Position numbers and translations under genes: made by a program
Shown: positions 16,976-26,802 of the stretch, in pieces
Layout of the letters: every line of letters begins with the position of its first letter
Numbering within the stretch: the first letter of the stretch is position 1
Notes under the pieces: generated by a model
What the model saw: only the letters and a program-made list of their open reading frames with translations
The model's database searches: none
What the model was told of the DNA's origin: nothing
Source of the DNA: Nitrospirota bacterium
GTDB taxonomy: Bacteria > Nitrospirota > Thermodesulfovibrionia > SZUA-242
DNA length: 64,000 nt
Assembly (NCBI GenBank): GCA_016212095.1
Contig: JACRHH010000010.1
Coordinates: 62,001-126,000 of the forward strand
Reading direction: 5' to 3'

Positions 16976-18732
16976 AGAACGCCCTCCAATAGAATTTCCT
17001 TGAGCTTACGTACTGGATTTTCACTAACGCACGCATATCTATCACAGAAAACACTTCTGGCATTCTGCACAATCTTGCTGTCCCACCACGCATAAATATC
17101 ACTCCATACCATGTTTACCTTCTCCGCCGCCGACTGTGGAGAAAGATGTATTATGCCACAATCAATCAACGTCTGGTAATACGGCTTGGCATCATCGCAC
17201 AGGTGAGATAGCCCGTTTTGCCAAAATGCCATAGTTGGAATATTTTGAGCCAAAGTTTCCAGAATACCGCTTGAATCATAGCTGTGCATTATCAACCTGT
17301 TTGCGTTCAACAGGGTTTGAATGCTCGAATCCCCAGTGTCAATCCTAATATCTGGATAATGATCACGCCAAAACGAGTTTTCATCCATATCATGCTTAAT
17401 ATACTCACCATGCATTCGAACCGTTAGCATGTTAGGAATTCCAGGCCGTAATACGGAAACAAAGCGTAGTTGCTCCTGAAGATATTCCATGAAATCAGGG
17501 TAGATGTCCCATGTCGGCAATCTATGCGGTCGACACAGTTCAATCAATAACAGTCCGCCTGTTTTGTTGGGAACGATATTTTTCTTCCCTGCCAATTTAA
17601 GGATCATTGCCGGCTTATGGACTGATGTATTCTTTGACCAACCCCATGTTATAAATTTGTCCGCCGTGCGCTCCTCGATAGAAGGACACATATACTTATA
17701 TGTTCCATAGTTGTTTCCGTGTTGACCGATATAATATGGTATCCCCTGCAACGCTAAATTGGCGGCCCATGCCTTGAACACCTCATCCGTATCAAAATTG
17801 TTTGACGTAAAGACAAAACGCGGACAACGCGGCCATGTCACCGTTTCTGTTGCCTTAATCAAGTCACGGTAACCCTCCACGTAGCATGCCGGAATTATTA
17901 CAGGCAGCAGGCCACGGACAAAGCACTCAAAGCCTTTATCTTGCTTGGCTTCCAACTTCAAGGAATTGCGCAACTCCATGTTAATTGGGAAATGGGGCAG
18001 TGATTGGTTTCGCCATTTCTGGGGTACTTGCCCCAGACTGATCTGGAGTTGCACTTCCGTCCACGCCGGAAGATAGCTATTAATAACAAACGCATCATGG
18101 CGACGACTTAGCACAGGCAAAATTGTCTCTGTCAGTAAGTCTTGAATTCTTCGAGTAACGCTCTTGGTCTTTGACTCCGTTACAGACACTGCAACGTCGC
18201 TTCCGGCATCAACCTCCACATTATCCGTCACCGGCGCTTCAAAACCAAGATAATCCAAAACGTTCAAATATAGAAAGTGGTTCCAAACACTGTCATTGCA
18301 GGCCCAAATGAACGACAATGAATCCTGTGTAGCCAAGGAATATTGTTGACATTGCAGACGTGTGACGCTGGAAATCGGATGCGACTTAAGCACTTGCTCC
18401 ACACTGTAATAACGATTGAACGCAACCGATAAATAGCGCTTCAGCCAATGGCCAAGAAGAATTTCCCAATACCGTTGCTCATGATTAGCGGCATGAAAAC
18501 GATTGAGAGCTTGTGTAATCTCATCGAGAACAAGAACGTATAACTCATCAATATACGCATTGTTTTCATGTCTGTCTTTTTCGTTAACACCGAAAGGCTG
18601 CGCCATCTCAAATTTCAGGTTTTCCCATTTATGGCGTCGATCCCTTCGAATGCACCAGTTGCCCAGAAACAGAATTGGCCTGTCATGTTTCCAGGTACGC
18701 TCATCTGCAGTAGTGACGAGATGATAGCTCAT
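16972..18732 (-). CDS. LIC12162-family putative surface-polysaccharide transferase
   Basis: 586 residues starting MSYHLVTTADERTW, with FLGNWCIRRDRRHKWEN near the N-terminus, a pattern matching the TIGR04331 (LIC12162) family found in O-antigen loci of Leptospira and other bacteria. Towards the C-terminus, GQHGNNYGTYKY and HSYDSSGILETLAQNIPTM recall the glycan-phosphotransferase or Kdo-transferase-like GT-B fold. The biochemical role is undetermined; a transferase acting on a nonulosonic residue would fit the adjacent pse genes, but that is inference. The gene ends in a 4-nt overlap with the methyltransferase gene. Confidence 0.8.
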   Translation of the reverse strand: MSYHLVTTADERTWKHDRPILFLGNWCIRRDRRHKWENLKFEMAQPFGVNEKDRHENNAYIDELYVLVLDEITQALNRFHAANHEQRYWEILLGHWLKRYLSVAFNRYYSVEQVLKSHPISSVTRLQCQQYSLATQDSLSFIWACNDSVWNHFLYLNVLDYLGFEAPVTDNVEVDAGSDVAVSVTESKTKSVTRRIQDLLTETILPVLSRRHDAFVINSYLPAWTEVQLQISLGQVPQKWRNQSLPHFPINMELRNSLKLEAKQDKGFECFVRGLLPVIIPACYVEGYRDLIKATETVTWPRCPRFVFTSNNFDTDEVFKAWAANLALQGIPYYIGQHGNNYGTYKYMCPSIEERTADKFITWGWSKNTSVHKPAMILKLAGKKNIVPNKTGGLLLIELCRPHRLPTWDIYPDFMEYLQEQLRFVSVLRPGIPNMLTVRMHGEYIKHDMDENSFWRDHYPDIRIDTGDSSIQTLLNANRLIMHSYDSSGILETLAQNIPTMAFWQNGLSHLCDDAKPYYQTLIDCGIIHLSPQSAAEKVNMVWSDIYAWWDSKIVQNARSVFCDRYACVSENPVRKLKEILLEGVL

Positions 18733-18734
18733 CG

Positions 18735-20258
18735 CTAGCCCCTATTCCTCAGTCCAAACCGTTCCAGCATTATATAAAAAACCGAATTCAACTCTCCCTT
18801 TTGAAACCCGGCCAATACTGGAGTCACAAATAGCGTGCCAGTAGCCAGCATAACATACAGAATAGTGGCCAATACCATTTTGCTGATAACCGGGATATCG
18901 AGCAACACTGACACTGAGCTTTTCACCAGCCAGCCAATAACAACGACATACCCGAACACAACAATCTGATAGATGTAGTCGAATCGCCAAGAAAAACGAC
19001 GGGCGATAAAAAATGCAAGCAAGTTTACGCTTATGATCTGAATTCCCACCATCTTTATTGCCAGCCCCTTGGATGCCATCCCAAAACCTGGCACAGGCGC
19101 TGTGCTCGGCGCAATTATCAGATAGGAAGCAATCAGACCAAGCGTCATAGAAAACACCCCAAGCGTCACATATATCTTGGTCTGGTTTGTTGCGAGAAGC
19201 ATAGATCCACAGATCTGTCCTAAACACTGGTGAACAGGGTAAAGAAACATTATCATTAACGTTATCCATCCGGCATGGTATTCAGACCCTAACAGTAATT
19301 TTACTATTTCTTCCGACCACGGAATAAATGCACCCGCCGTAACAGCACCTACAAAGTAAAGCGCACGGGACACTTTCCTGTTCAAAAATGCCACGCGCTC
19401 CATGTCGCCGCGATAATGCGCCTCTGCAATTTCTTTCCAGAAGATTCTCAGGATCGAGGTTGTAGCCAGAAGTGCCACGCCGGAAAATTGTTGGGCAATT
19501 GAGTAGTAGGCCTGCTCAGAAGCCCCACCCCAATGTTGCAACATCCATCTGTCAGCCAATTCGCTTGCAAAACCTATCAATGTGTATGGAACCAATGGCA
19601 GGCAGTAAGCCAGAAACTCATTCCAGACACTCATCGGCGTGTCAGTATTATTATCATCCTGAGTGTCAAGGGGTTTGTATAGTTGCATCGCCAGCCAGCT
19701 ACCTACTGCCCACTCGAATGCAACGACTATCAGCAGAACTGGAACCGCCAGCAAACCCATGAGCCAAAGACAGGCTACCGCAACCAAGTGCAGAATAACA
19801 ATCAGAGTGGTCAGCCCTTGCACCCTGGCAGTTTCACGGCTTGCTTCCGCCATTTGAGAAGCAACAGGCCAGACCGATTGCTGCATGAAAGCTGCAACTA
19901 AAGCCAATAGAACAATAGCACGATTCTCTCCCTCCCAGACAGCAGAAAGCCAGCTCAATGGAAGCAGTGCTCCTATACAGACTATTGCAAACAATAACTG
20001 AGAACCCAGCCACCGCCAATAATATGAAACAAAACGCCGACTGCGAGGACGTTGGGATAAAAAGGTGAAAAATGCCGAGGAAGTCGACATATCAAGCATC
20101 TGCCGCAACGCCATAAATGAGGCCAGTAGAAAGGCAAGGCGTCCGAATTCGACAGCGCCAAGCAGCCTGGCTAACACCAAGGCAGTCGCAAAGCTAATGC
20201 CACCCCTCAACAGGTTCGCCACAAAGCTTGTGAAAAAGCGGGAACGTACGGAAGCCAT
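18735..20258 (-). CDS. Oligosaccharide flippase (Wzx type)
   Basis: About 507 residues from MASVRSRFFTSFVANLLRGG, with 12 to 14 predicted membrane spans and the MATE-like start (LARLLGAVEFGRLAFLLA) of the polysaccharide_synt family. It should flip the undecaprenyl-PP-linked repeat unit to the periplasm for the Wzy-like polymerase encoded at 7.1-8.5 kb. The ATG at 20258 has AAGGA ten bases upstream. The frame is open to an ATG at 20297, but that one has no ribosome site and its extra N-terminal residues are polar. The 121-nt gap to pseI holds no recognised element. Confidence 0.85.
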   Translation of the reverse strand: MASVRSRFFTSFVANLLRGGISFATALVLARLLGAVEFGRLAFLLASFMALRQMLDMSTSSAFFTFLSQRPRSRRFVSYYWRWLGSQLLFAIVCIGALLPLSWLSAVWEGENRAIVLLALVAAFMQQSVWPVASQMAEASRETARVQGLTTLIVILHLVAVACLWLMGLLAVPVLLIVVAFEWAVGSWLAMQLYKPLDTQDDNNTDTPMSVWNEFLAYCLPLVPYTLIGFASELADRWMLQHWGGASEQAYYSIAQQFSGVALLATTSILRIFWKEIAEAHYRGDMERVAFLNRKVSRALYFVGAVTAGAFIPWSEEIVKLLLGSEYHAGWITLMIMFLYPVHQCLGQICGSMLLATNQTKIYVTLGVFSMTLGLIASYLIIAPSTAPVPGFGMASKGLAIKMVGIQIISVNLLAFFIARRFSWRFDYIYQIVVFGYVVVIGWLVKSSVSVLLDIPVISKMVLATILYVMLATGTLFVTPVLAGFQKGELNSVFYIMLERFGLRNRG

Positions 20259-20379
20259 TATATCAGCATCCTTGCCCGGTTGGCCGCCTTGCAACATGAA
20301 TTATCGCAAACGATGGGAGCCACCATGTGGGTCAGATGTGCTCTGTCGGCCAGCAAGTTCCTTATTTCACATTGGCGTT

Positions 20380-21429
20380 TCAGCCCAGCATATCCCAGTT
20401 TAATGGAGTTCCCTTGCAAATATCTTTATTGACACGTTTACCGAGAAGTACCTCATAATATTTTGGTGGCAGACCAAAACCCGGCCTGATAGCCCGCAAG
20501 TTTTCGTTGGTTAACACATCGCCAGCCTTCATATCCTTGGCAACGTACAGAGAGCGCCTGTACTGAAGCGATGCCGTTTCCTTTTCCGTTGCCCCATAAC
20601 TAATATGTCCTAACGCCTGCCAAGCCCGCTCGGTTTCAATAACCAATTGCCTCATCTCCTCTGGTTCCATGGAAAATGCCGAATCTACTCCGCCATCAGC
20701 GCGGCTAAGTGTGAAGTGTTTCTCGATTACTGTTGCACCTAACGCCACTGCGGCAACGCCAACGCCAATTCCCATAGTGTGGTCGGAAAGACCTACTTCA
20801 CAATCAAAAAGTTCCCTAAGATGTGGGATTGTAAGAATATTGGTGTTCTCAGGACTAGCGGGATAAGTGCTGGTGCATTTCAGCAGGATAATCTCATCGC
20901 ACCCGGCTTCTCTTGCTGTTCGCACCGCTTCGTCCAGTTCGGATACGGAAGCCATACCGGTAGATATAATAAGTGGTTTGCCGGTGGCGGCCACGCGGCG
21001 GATCAGCGGCAGGCAGGTATTTTCAAACGACGCAATCTTGTAGCAAGGAACATCCAGGCTTTCGAGAAAGTCCACCGCTGTGTCATCGAATGGCGTGCTG
21101 AACGGAATCATGCCTAGCTCGCGCGCCCGGTCGAAGATAGGTTTATGCCACTCCCATGGTGTGTAGGCCTGTTGGTACAAATTATAGAGGGATATACCAT
21201 TCCAAAGGCTCATGTTTTCTATATGAAATTCACCTGCATCGATATCCAATGTCATCGTATCAGCAGTATACGTTTGAATTTTTAAAGCGTGTGCACCAGC
21301 CTGTGATGCTGCTTCCACTATTTCCATTGCTCTATCAAGCGATTGGTTATGATTTCCTGACATCTCTGCAATTATAAATGGTTCACGATGCGAACCAATG
21401 AGTCTATTATTGATAGCAATGTCTCTCAT
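20380..21429 (-). CDS. pseI: Pseudaminic acid synthase
   Basis: 349-residue NeuB-family enzyme: IIAEMSGNHNQSLDRAMEIV at the N-terminus, KIQTYTADTMT, EVGLSDHTMGIG, and a C-terminal SAF (antifreeze-like) domain from about residue 290. The SGNHN variant of the N-terminal motif is characteristic of PseI rather than of sialic acid synthases. It condenses 6-deoxy-AltdiNAc with phosphoenolpyruvate to give pseudaminic acid. It follows the PIG-L gene by 10 nt within the pse operon. Substrate N-acylation may differ from the classical route because no PseH-type acetyltransferase was found. Confidence 0.9.
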   Translation of the reverse strand: MRDIAINNRLIGSHREPFIIAEMSGNHNQSLDRAMEIVEAASQAGAHALKIQTYTADTMTLDIDAGEFHIENMSLWNGISLYNLYQQAYTPWEWHKPIFDRARELGMIPFSTPFDDTAVDFLESLDVPCYKIASFENTCLPLIRRVAATGKPLIISTGMASVSELDEAVRTAREAGCDEIILLKCTSTYPASPENTNILTIPHLRELFDCEVGLSDHTMGIGVGVAAVALGATVIEKHFTLSRADGGVDSAFSMEPEEMRQLVIETERAWQALGHISYGATEKETASLQYRRSLYVAKDMKAGDVLTNENLRAIRPGFGLPPKYYEVLLGKRVNKDICKGTPLNWDMLG

Positions 21430-21439
21430 AATAACTCCA

Positions 21440-22129
21440 TCACAATAGGTTTCGGCCTAACACAAAGGCTTCAGCTGCATCTGATCCAATACATGCGCCT
21501 CGCCATTTCGCAATGTGCGTGACCGCTTCAATTGAGCGAGCATGAGGCCATGGCCGCATTTCAGACCTGTACGCTTTCAGCGCCTGCAATTTAACCGCTA
21601 AAGTTGAAGAAACGTCAACAAACCAGTTTGGCATAAACCATGCGGCTGAACCAGGAGTCTGCCATTCGGTACTGGACGGGATTTCAAAGAACAACAGCGT
21701 TTTAACTGTCTGGGACGGGATTGGCCTACAAGCCGTAACAACTGCCTCATGAACTATTTTATGGTCTATATTTACATCACCAGCGTGATGCGTATATATA
21801 ATTTCGGGACAATATCTATACATAAGCAACTCAACTGTTTTGACAACATCAAGCCTGTCTAAAGAATCCATCCTGTTATCAGGAAAATCATGAAGTGTCA
21901 AAGACTTCACGCCCAAAATATTATTAGCACTGTGGGCTGCCTTTGACAGTTTCGACAGATCCGACTTGCGACCTCTTGGGTCACGTTGCTCATCACGACT
22001 GGTGACACCTTCCGCAAGAATAACCACATGAATCTCATCTCCCATTTCTGCATGTTTTGCAATGGTGGCTCCGCAGCCAAGAACCTCATCATCAGGATGA
22101 GCAGCAATAACGAGAACCTTTTTACTCAC
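21440..22129 (-). CDS. PIG-L family deacetylase
   Basis: 229 residues with the zinc-binding AHPDDE motif at residues 10-15 (VIAAHPDDEVLGCGATI) and a second His-containing motif HHAGDVNIDH. PIG-L/LmbE proteins remove N-acyl groups from amino sugars. Here it lies between pseI and a formyltransferase gene, overlapping the latter by 8 nt. It may free an amino group on the nonulosonic acid or its precursor so that a formyl or other acyl group can be placed. That exchange is inference; the deacetylase fold itself is clear. Confidence 0.85.
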   Translation of the reverse strand: MSKKVLVIAAHPDDEVLGCGATIAKHAEMGDEIHVVILAEGVTSRDEQRDPRGRKSDLSKLSKAAHSANNILGVKSLTLHDFPDNRMDSLDRLDVVKTVELLMYRYCPEIIYTHHAGDVNIDHKIVHEAVVTACRPIPSQTVKTLLFFEIPSSTEWQTPGSAAWFMPNWFVDVSSTLAVKLQALKAYRSEMRPWPHARSIEAVTHIAKWRGACIGSDAAEAFVLGRNLL

Positions 22130-22811
22130 ATTGATCCTTTTGTTTTCGTGTAATTATCACATCAGCAACCACTTTACCATACCTCAACACAGGCCTTTGA
22201 AATTCCAGCCTGAACCATTCCGTTTCCAAGAATGCCCTGGGATATCCTTCCGCATCCAACATGCGGAGATAATCAAAAACCTGTTCAAGTTCTGTAAGAT
22301 TAGCAATATTCCCATCTTCCGGCTTGCGTCTTGCAAAACATACGACCTCGCCGTCTTGCTCAACGGGAGTCGGCTCATTCTCAACAATAGAAACTATCAA
22401 CTGTTCAACAACCTTCGCAGCACGTATGTATATTTCCTCTGCTGTTCCATGCAAGCTGAAGTTCTGTTTAATGTATACAGGGCCAGCATCAACTTTTGCC
22501 GCGCATTTTATAGCTGATATTTTGGTTTCGTAAATCCCCCTGGCAATGAGATTTTGCAGCGGACTGCCACCACGTCCAAAAGGGACATCTGTCATATGAA
22601 AAATGACACATTCAAAATTATCATATATCTCAGATGGGATAATATAAGACCAGTGAGGAAAAAAGATGTACCTAGGCTTGATTGCGCTCAACCGCTCATA
22701 AGTTAAATCTTCTTTCCGATTAATCAGGCAGAAATCCATGCCGGTTTTTTCTTCGATAACTTGGGTCATAGTTTCATGCCATGTACGGCTAACTGCTATA
22801 ACATACTGCAT
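22122..22811 (-). CDS. Sugar N-formyltransferase-like protein
   Basis: 229 residues with the formyltransferase core: FHMTDVPFGRGGSPLQNLI corresponds to the NxHxSLLPxxRG region of Fmt, and KVDAGPVYIK to the loop bearing the catalytic Asp. The His and Asp are kept, but the Asn that precedes the His in Fmt and in sugar formyltransferases is Ile here (VIFH). Such proteins occur in pse-type clusters and probably use 10-formyl-THF to N-formylate a 4-amino sugar. With no PseH-like GNAT in the window, it could take that acylation step. It lies 15 nt downstream of the methyltransferase gene. Confidence 0.72.
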   Translation of the reverse strand: MQYVIAVSRTWHETMTQVIEEKTGMDFCLINRKEDLTYERLSAIKPRYIFFPHWSYIIPSEIYDNFECVIFHMTDVPFGRGGSPLQNLIARGIYETKISAIKCAAKVDAGPVYIKQNFSLHGTAEEIYIRAAKVVEQLIVSIVENEPTPVEQDGEVVCFARRKPEDGNIANLTELEQVFDYLRMLDAEGYPRAFLETEWFRLEFQRPVLRYGKVVADVIITRKQKDQCE

Positions 22812-22826
22812 AGTATACCCTATGAT

Positions 22827-23615
22827 CTATATTTTCTGAAAAACGAATAACTTAAGCGGCCCGAAGTCCCCGAAGACTGCTTTGGATGAGCACAGGGCTG
22901 CAACCCTATTTACGTCGCTATCGTATTTTGGTTCAACCCCTTCTTCTTGAGCCATTTTTCCATTGATAATACGGGATGCCAAGTAATAAAAACTACTGAA
23001 CTTTACAACTTCTACTAAATTAAATAGTTCTTGCGCAACAGTCAGAATATGCGTTTCATCAATATACAGATTGTGCCATCTGACTTTTATCGGTTCCAAT
23101 CCAACATATTCTCTAACTTGATTCAGATTATGCAATCCTTGTTCTGTGTCTTCACACATAACGTAATATCCATTCGGCTTAAGTATTCGATGTAGTTCCT
23201 TCAATGCATTTTCCTGATCATTACGCGTCGTCAAATTTATTAGACACCGGTCAGTGATCACTGTGTCAAACATTGAACTATCGAATCCAGTTCCCTTAAC
23301 GTCTCCAGGCCGAAAAGATACTCTTGCTTTTAAGTTGTCGGGCAAACGATTCCATGCTTTATGGGCCTGTTCTATCATAGCCTCTGAATAATCTATGCCT
23401 TGAATTGTAATGTCCACGGTTTCCGCATAATGGAATGTTGAATAACCGTTTCCACAACCGATATCCGCCACATGTGTTCCTGGCTTCAAATATTTCGAGA
23501 TATTATCTATCTCCAGTTCCTTCAGAAACTTATCAGGCATGGTTGCCAGATAAGTTTCACCATGAGCAGCAGCTTGGCTATCCCAAAATTGTTTCACTTC
23601 AGTGTTCTTGTTCAT
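22827..23615 (-). CDS. Class I SAM-dependent methyltransferase
   Basis: 262 residues with SAM motif HVADIGCGNGYSTFHYA, acidic GIDYSEAM and VITDRCLINLTT, typical of methyltransferase type 11/25. It lies between pseG and the formyltransferase gene, so its substrate is probably a pseudaminic-acid precursor, the finished nonulosonic acid, or its N-substituent (for example turning an amine or acetamidino group into an N-methyl form). None of these can be distinguished here. The C-terminal domain (residues 150-262) is of unknown type. Confidence 0.78.
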   Translation of the reverse strand: MNKNTEVKQFWDSQAAAHGETYLATMPDKFLKELEIDNISKYLKPGTHVADIGCGNGYSTFHYAETVDITIQGIDYSEAMIEQAHKAWNRLPDNLKARVSFRPGDVKGTGFDSSMFDTVITDRCLINLTTRNDQENALKELHRILKPNGYYVMCEDTEQGLHNLNQVREYVGLEPIKVRWHNLYIDETHILTVAQELFNLVEVVKFSSFYYLASRIINGKMAQEEGVEPKYDSDVNRVAALCSSKAVFGDFGPLKLFVFQKI

Positions 23616-23637
23616 ATAGTTCTCCCGATATTAAATA

Positions 23638-24723
23638 TCATTTAATCAAGTCATCAAATAAAACACTATTATTCTGTGCAATCATCAACGATATGGATTT
23701 ATTACTAATTTCCTTCATTAGATGTTTATTTGCAATTGTTTTCCTTATTGCCGCCGCAATTTTTTCAGTGCTAACCAATCGACTCCAGCCCAAATTGATA
23801 ACTGCCCCAGCCTTCGCAACAGTTGTTGTTGTCTCCATTTGGTTTTCCGCAATAACCAATATTATGGTTGGCAGCGCCAATAAGCATCTTTCCCATGTTG
23901 TGGTTCCACCTCCTCCGATCGCAAGATCGGCGTTAACCATCAACCGTGCCATACAATCAACCTGACAATGATAATATACATTCGGCATCGACGAGCACAC
24001 ATCCTTGATCTTATCCTTATGGGGATTAGCAGTTCCAACCACTACATCTACGGTAATCTCTGGCCTGCTCAATAACTGTATCGCATCCAATGCCTTCAAA
24101 GTCTCGTTGGATGGATCTACTCCGCCAAAAAAAATAAGGATATTTCTGACTTGCCCATCACGTTCTCGAAGATTCTTTCGAGCCTCAATAAACTCTTTGC
24201 GTAAAAGAGCATGTGTTGGGCCTAACAGTTTCTTGCAGGACGCAGGTACAAGACCATTATATCTATTGTTGATGCCCTCATACATGTTTTGGTCGAGAAG
24301 TATATCGCAATCGTGCGGCCTATCGGCCAAGTCGTCTATAACCATTATATTTTTGACAAATTGACGCATCTGCTCTTCCCAGTGCCTATCCAATGCATAG
24401 TGATCAACGATCAGCCAATCAGTGCATCCATCTTTTTCGATAACGGACTTCGTTTCTGCTGCATCCGTTCGCCAATCGACACCTAACCAGTCACTATGAG
24501 CCACCTTTATTGAAACAGCTTTTCTCTTACCTTCAATATATGGAAGACGGTGAACCGTATACCCCTTTATCTCGACATGTTCAATCATATTCCCAGGCAA
24601 TTCTCTACACAAAAAAGAGATATCAAATCCTCTCTCATGAAGCCCTTCAGCAAGTGTTAAACACCTCATCAAATGGCCGCTACCCATTTTGAACGACGAA
24701 TCAACTCTTATAGCTACTTTCAT
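23638..24723 (-). CDS. pseG: UDP-sugar hydrolase of pseudaminic acid pathway
   Basis: 361 residues of the MurG-like GT-B fold. The N-terminus IRVDSSFKMGSGHLMRCLTL carries the catalytic His of PseG, FFGGVDPSNETLKAL is the linker, and NADLAIGGGGTTTWERCLL is the UDP-binding loop. PseG removes UDP from UDP-2,4-diacetamido-2,4,6-trideoxy-beta-L-altrose before condensation by PseI. It lies 5 nt after the class III aminotransferase gene. The length agrees with stand-alone PseG and there is no fused acetyltransferase (PseH) domain. Confidence 0.9.
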   Translation of the reverse strand: MKVAIRVDSSFKMGSGHLMRCLTLAEGLHERGFDISFLCRELPGNMIEHVEIKGYTVHRLPYIEGKRKAVSIKVAHSDWLGVDWRTDAAETKSVIEKDGCTDWLIVDHYALDRHWEEQMRQFVKNIMVIDDLADRPHDCDILLDQNMYEGINNRYNGLVPASCKKLLGPTHALLRKEFIEARKNLRERDGQVRNILIFFGGVDPSNETLKALDAIQLLSRPEITVDVVVGTANPHKDKIKDVCSSMPNVYYHCQVDCMARLMVNADLAIGGGGTTTWERCLLALPTIILVIAENQMETTTTVAKAGAVINLGWSRLVSTEKIAAAIRKTIANKHLMKEISNKSISLMIAQNNSVLFDDLIK

Positions 24724-24728
24724 TCCGT

Positions 24729-26018
24729 TTATCTCACCTTAAATAACGGCTCCAATGGCTTGCATCTTAAGAGTTTATCCATTTTCGTGTTATCAACTGC
24801 ATCTTTAAGTATGGGCAGGACATCATTGTAAACGGCAAGCAATGAATCAATATCTGCGTCGCCATGTGAATAACTCATATTATGAGTTCCTAACGTCAAT
24901 ATCCCCCTTGCAAACATTTCCTGCAATAGCAATGTTTTAATATCCCACATAGTGTACGGGGCCACATTCTTGATATTCAGGAAAGACCAATTGGAATGGC
25001 CTGAAAACGAAACTATGTGCTCCACATTATGCTTGTTGATCAGTTCCCTTAGACCGGTCAAAATCTTTTCGCCCTGAGCCTTGAGAGTTGCAATTACAGG
25101 CATCTTCTGAAGCTTGGTCATGGTTGCAAGCGCTGCCGCAAGCGATAACGTCTCGCCGCCAAAGGTAAATGAAAAAAAAACTTCTTCCATTTGGCGCATG
25201 ATTTGCGCCTTTCCTGCAATAGCGGAAACAGGATAACCATTGGCAAGTCCCTTGCCGAAAGTTGCCATATCCGGAGTCACACCAAAGTATTCCTGGGCGC
25301 CGCCGTTTGAAAACCTGAAACCGGTAATTGTTTCATCAAAGATAAACACAGCGCCGTTCTTGCGGGTTAGTTCCGCAACTTTATGCAAAAAGCCGTCAAT
25401 TGGCTCAGTCGCATTCATCGGCTCCATTATCACTGCGGCAACCTGTTCAGGCCATTCTATAAATATGCTTTGCAGCGAATCAATATCGTTATATGAAAAT
25501 TGATGTGTCAGATCACGAGTTGCTTTTGGGACGCCTTTATGACGGGCGGTTGAACCTATGTACCAGTCCTGCCAGCCATGATAACCGCAAACCGCTACCC
25601 TGTCACGCCCGGTATATGCCCGTGCCACCCTGATCGCCCCCGATGTTGCATCCGAACCATTCTTGCCAAATCTTACCATCTCGGCGCAAGGAACCATCTC
25701 GACTATCTTTTCAGCCACCTGCATCTCCACAGGATGTGGTAAAGAAAAAATAATGCCATCTTCCAATTGCGTTCGAACTGCCGCTGTTACATCCGGGTCA
25801 TTGTATCCCAACGTCACGGCGGCAAGTGAATTGATGAAATCTATATACTCATTGCCGTCAACGTCCCAGACATGGCTGCCTTGTCCCTTCGCGATAAAAT
25901 ACGGAGACACTCCATACGGGTACTGTGTCTTGCTTTTGCTGAAGGTCTGGGAACCAAGAGGGATGGTCTTTAACGCCCTTTCCAGCAGAGCTTCTGATTG
26001 ATGATACCGTTCAGACAT
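24729..26018 (-). CDS. Class III aminotransferase (glutamate-1-semialdehyde aminomutase-like)
   Basis: 429-residue PLP enzyme of fold type I, class III. VCGYHGWQDWYIGST and FIFDETITGFRFSNGG precede the PLP-lysine segment ATFGKGLANGYPVSAIAGK. It resembles HemL, but homologues of this kind accompany SpsF-like cytidylyltransferases in sugar loci, and no heme genes are nearby. It may install an additional amino group on the nonulosonic acid or a side chain; this is inference. It overlaps the cytidylyltransferase gene by 8 nt, implying joint production. Confidence 0.82.
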   Translation of the reverse strand: MSERYHQSEALLERALKTIPLGSQTFSKSKTQYPYGVSPYFIAKGQGSHVWDVDGNEYIDFINSLAAVTLGYNDPDVTAAVRTQLEDGIIFSLPHPVEMQVAEKIVEMVPCAEMVRFGKNGSDATSGAIRVARAYTGRDRVAVCGYHGWQDWYIGSTARHKGVPKATRDLTHQFSYNDIDSLQSIFIEWPEQVAAVIMEPMNATEPIDGFLHKVAELTRKNGAVFIFDETITGFRFSNGGAQEYFGVTPDMATFGKGLANGYPVSAIAGKAQIMRQMEEVFFSFTFGGETLSLAAALATMTKLQKMPVIATLKAQGEKILTGLRELINKHNVEHIVSFSGHSNWSFLNIKNVAPYTMWDIKTLLLQEMFARGILTLGTHNMSYSHGDADIDSLLAVYNDVLPILKDAVDNTKMDKLLRCKPLEPLFKVR

Positions 26019-26793
26019 TCCTGTTCTCCGTTGAACTTAAATAGGCCAGATCCTGATCCAGCGACTTTTTCATCCCTTCATTACGTTCATAATGGGTATT
26101 CATGGTTTTCAGAACAGGATAACTGTCCAGAAGAGCCAGAATATCGTTTGTAGTAAACTCCGGGTTTGCACTGTACAGCTTATTATAGATTATGGATATC
26201 AATTCAAAATCAGCCGGTTCATCCACTGTCCATCGCAATCTGGACAGATCAACCGTGTTCTTGAAATTTCCTATTTTAAAGCGGTCGGATTGCTGATAAA
26301 TAAACGGTGTCACATGCTCCCGTTGCGAAGGCAGAACAGCTTCCTTCCATGCCTGCTCCAAACAGTTACAACGGAAAACCTCGACATCCAGGCCATCTGG
26401 GAATGTAGGTTCCAAGGTATTGCTGATATAGTCGTAGCCACTATGCAAATGATAAGAAATTAGATCGTCAATTAGTGCAGGGTCTGTTAAAGGACAGTCA
26501 CCAGTAAGCCTTACTATATGATCGGCCTTGAAAGGCTTGGCGGCCTGATAAAACCTGTCCAGAACATCATCAAGACTCCCCCGGTAATATGCAATATCAT
26601 TATCCTTGCATAGTATCTCAACGGGATTGTCGGTTTGGTCAATGCTGGTAGCCACAATTAACTTATCTATCAATCCAGCACGTCTTATCCTCTCGATCTG
26701 TCTTAACAGCATCGGCTGATTAATAATATTTTTCAAGACCTTACCCGGAAGCCTTGTTGAGGAAACTCTTGCCTGTAAAATTGCCAGGATCAT
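26011..26793 (-). CDS. pseF: Cytidylyltransferase (SpsF/PseF-like)
   Basis: 260-residue CMP-sugar synthetase-like protein with LAILQARVSSTRLPGKVLK at the N-terminus and VRLTGDCPLTDPALIDDLI, the SpsF (COG1861) version of the cytidylyltransferase fold. In pse clusters these activate pseudaminic acid as CMP-Pse. It is longer than Campylobacter PseF (about 230 residues) because of a C-terminal tail. The neighbouring class III aminotransferase and aldo/keto reductase genes form a frequently seen trio. The symbol is assigned by context, and the substrate could be a modified nonulosonic acid. Confidence 0.78.
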   Translation of the reverse strand: MILAILQARVSSTRLPGKVLKNIINQPMLLRQIERIRRAGLIDKLIVATSIDQTDNPVEILCKDNDIAYYRGSLDDVLDRFYQAAKPFKADHIVRLTGDCPLTDPALIDDLISYHLHSGYDYISNTLEPTFPDGLDVEVFRCNCLEQAWKEAVLPSQREHVTPFIYQQSDRFKIGNFKNTVDLSRLRWTVDEPADFELISIIYNKLYSANPEFTTNDILALLDSYPVLKTMNTHYERNEGMKKSLDQDLAYLSSTENRNV

Positions 26794-26802
26794 TGTATCG
26801 GA

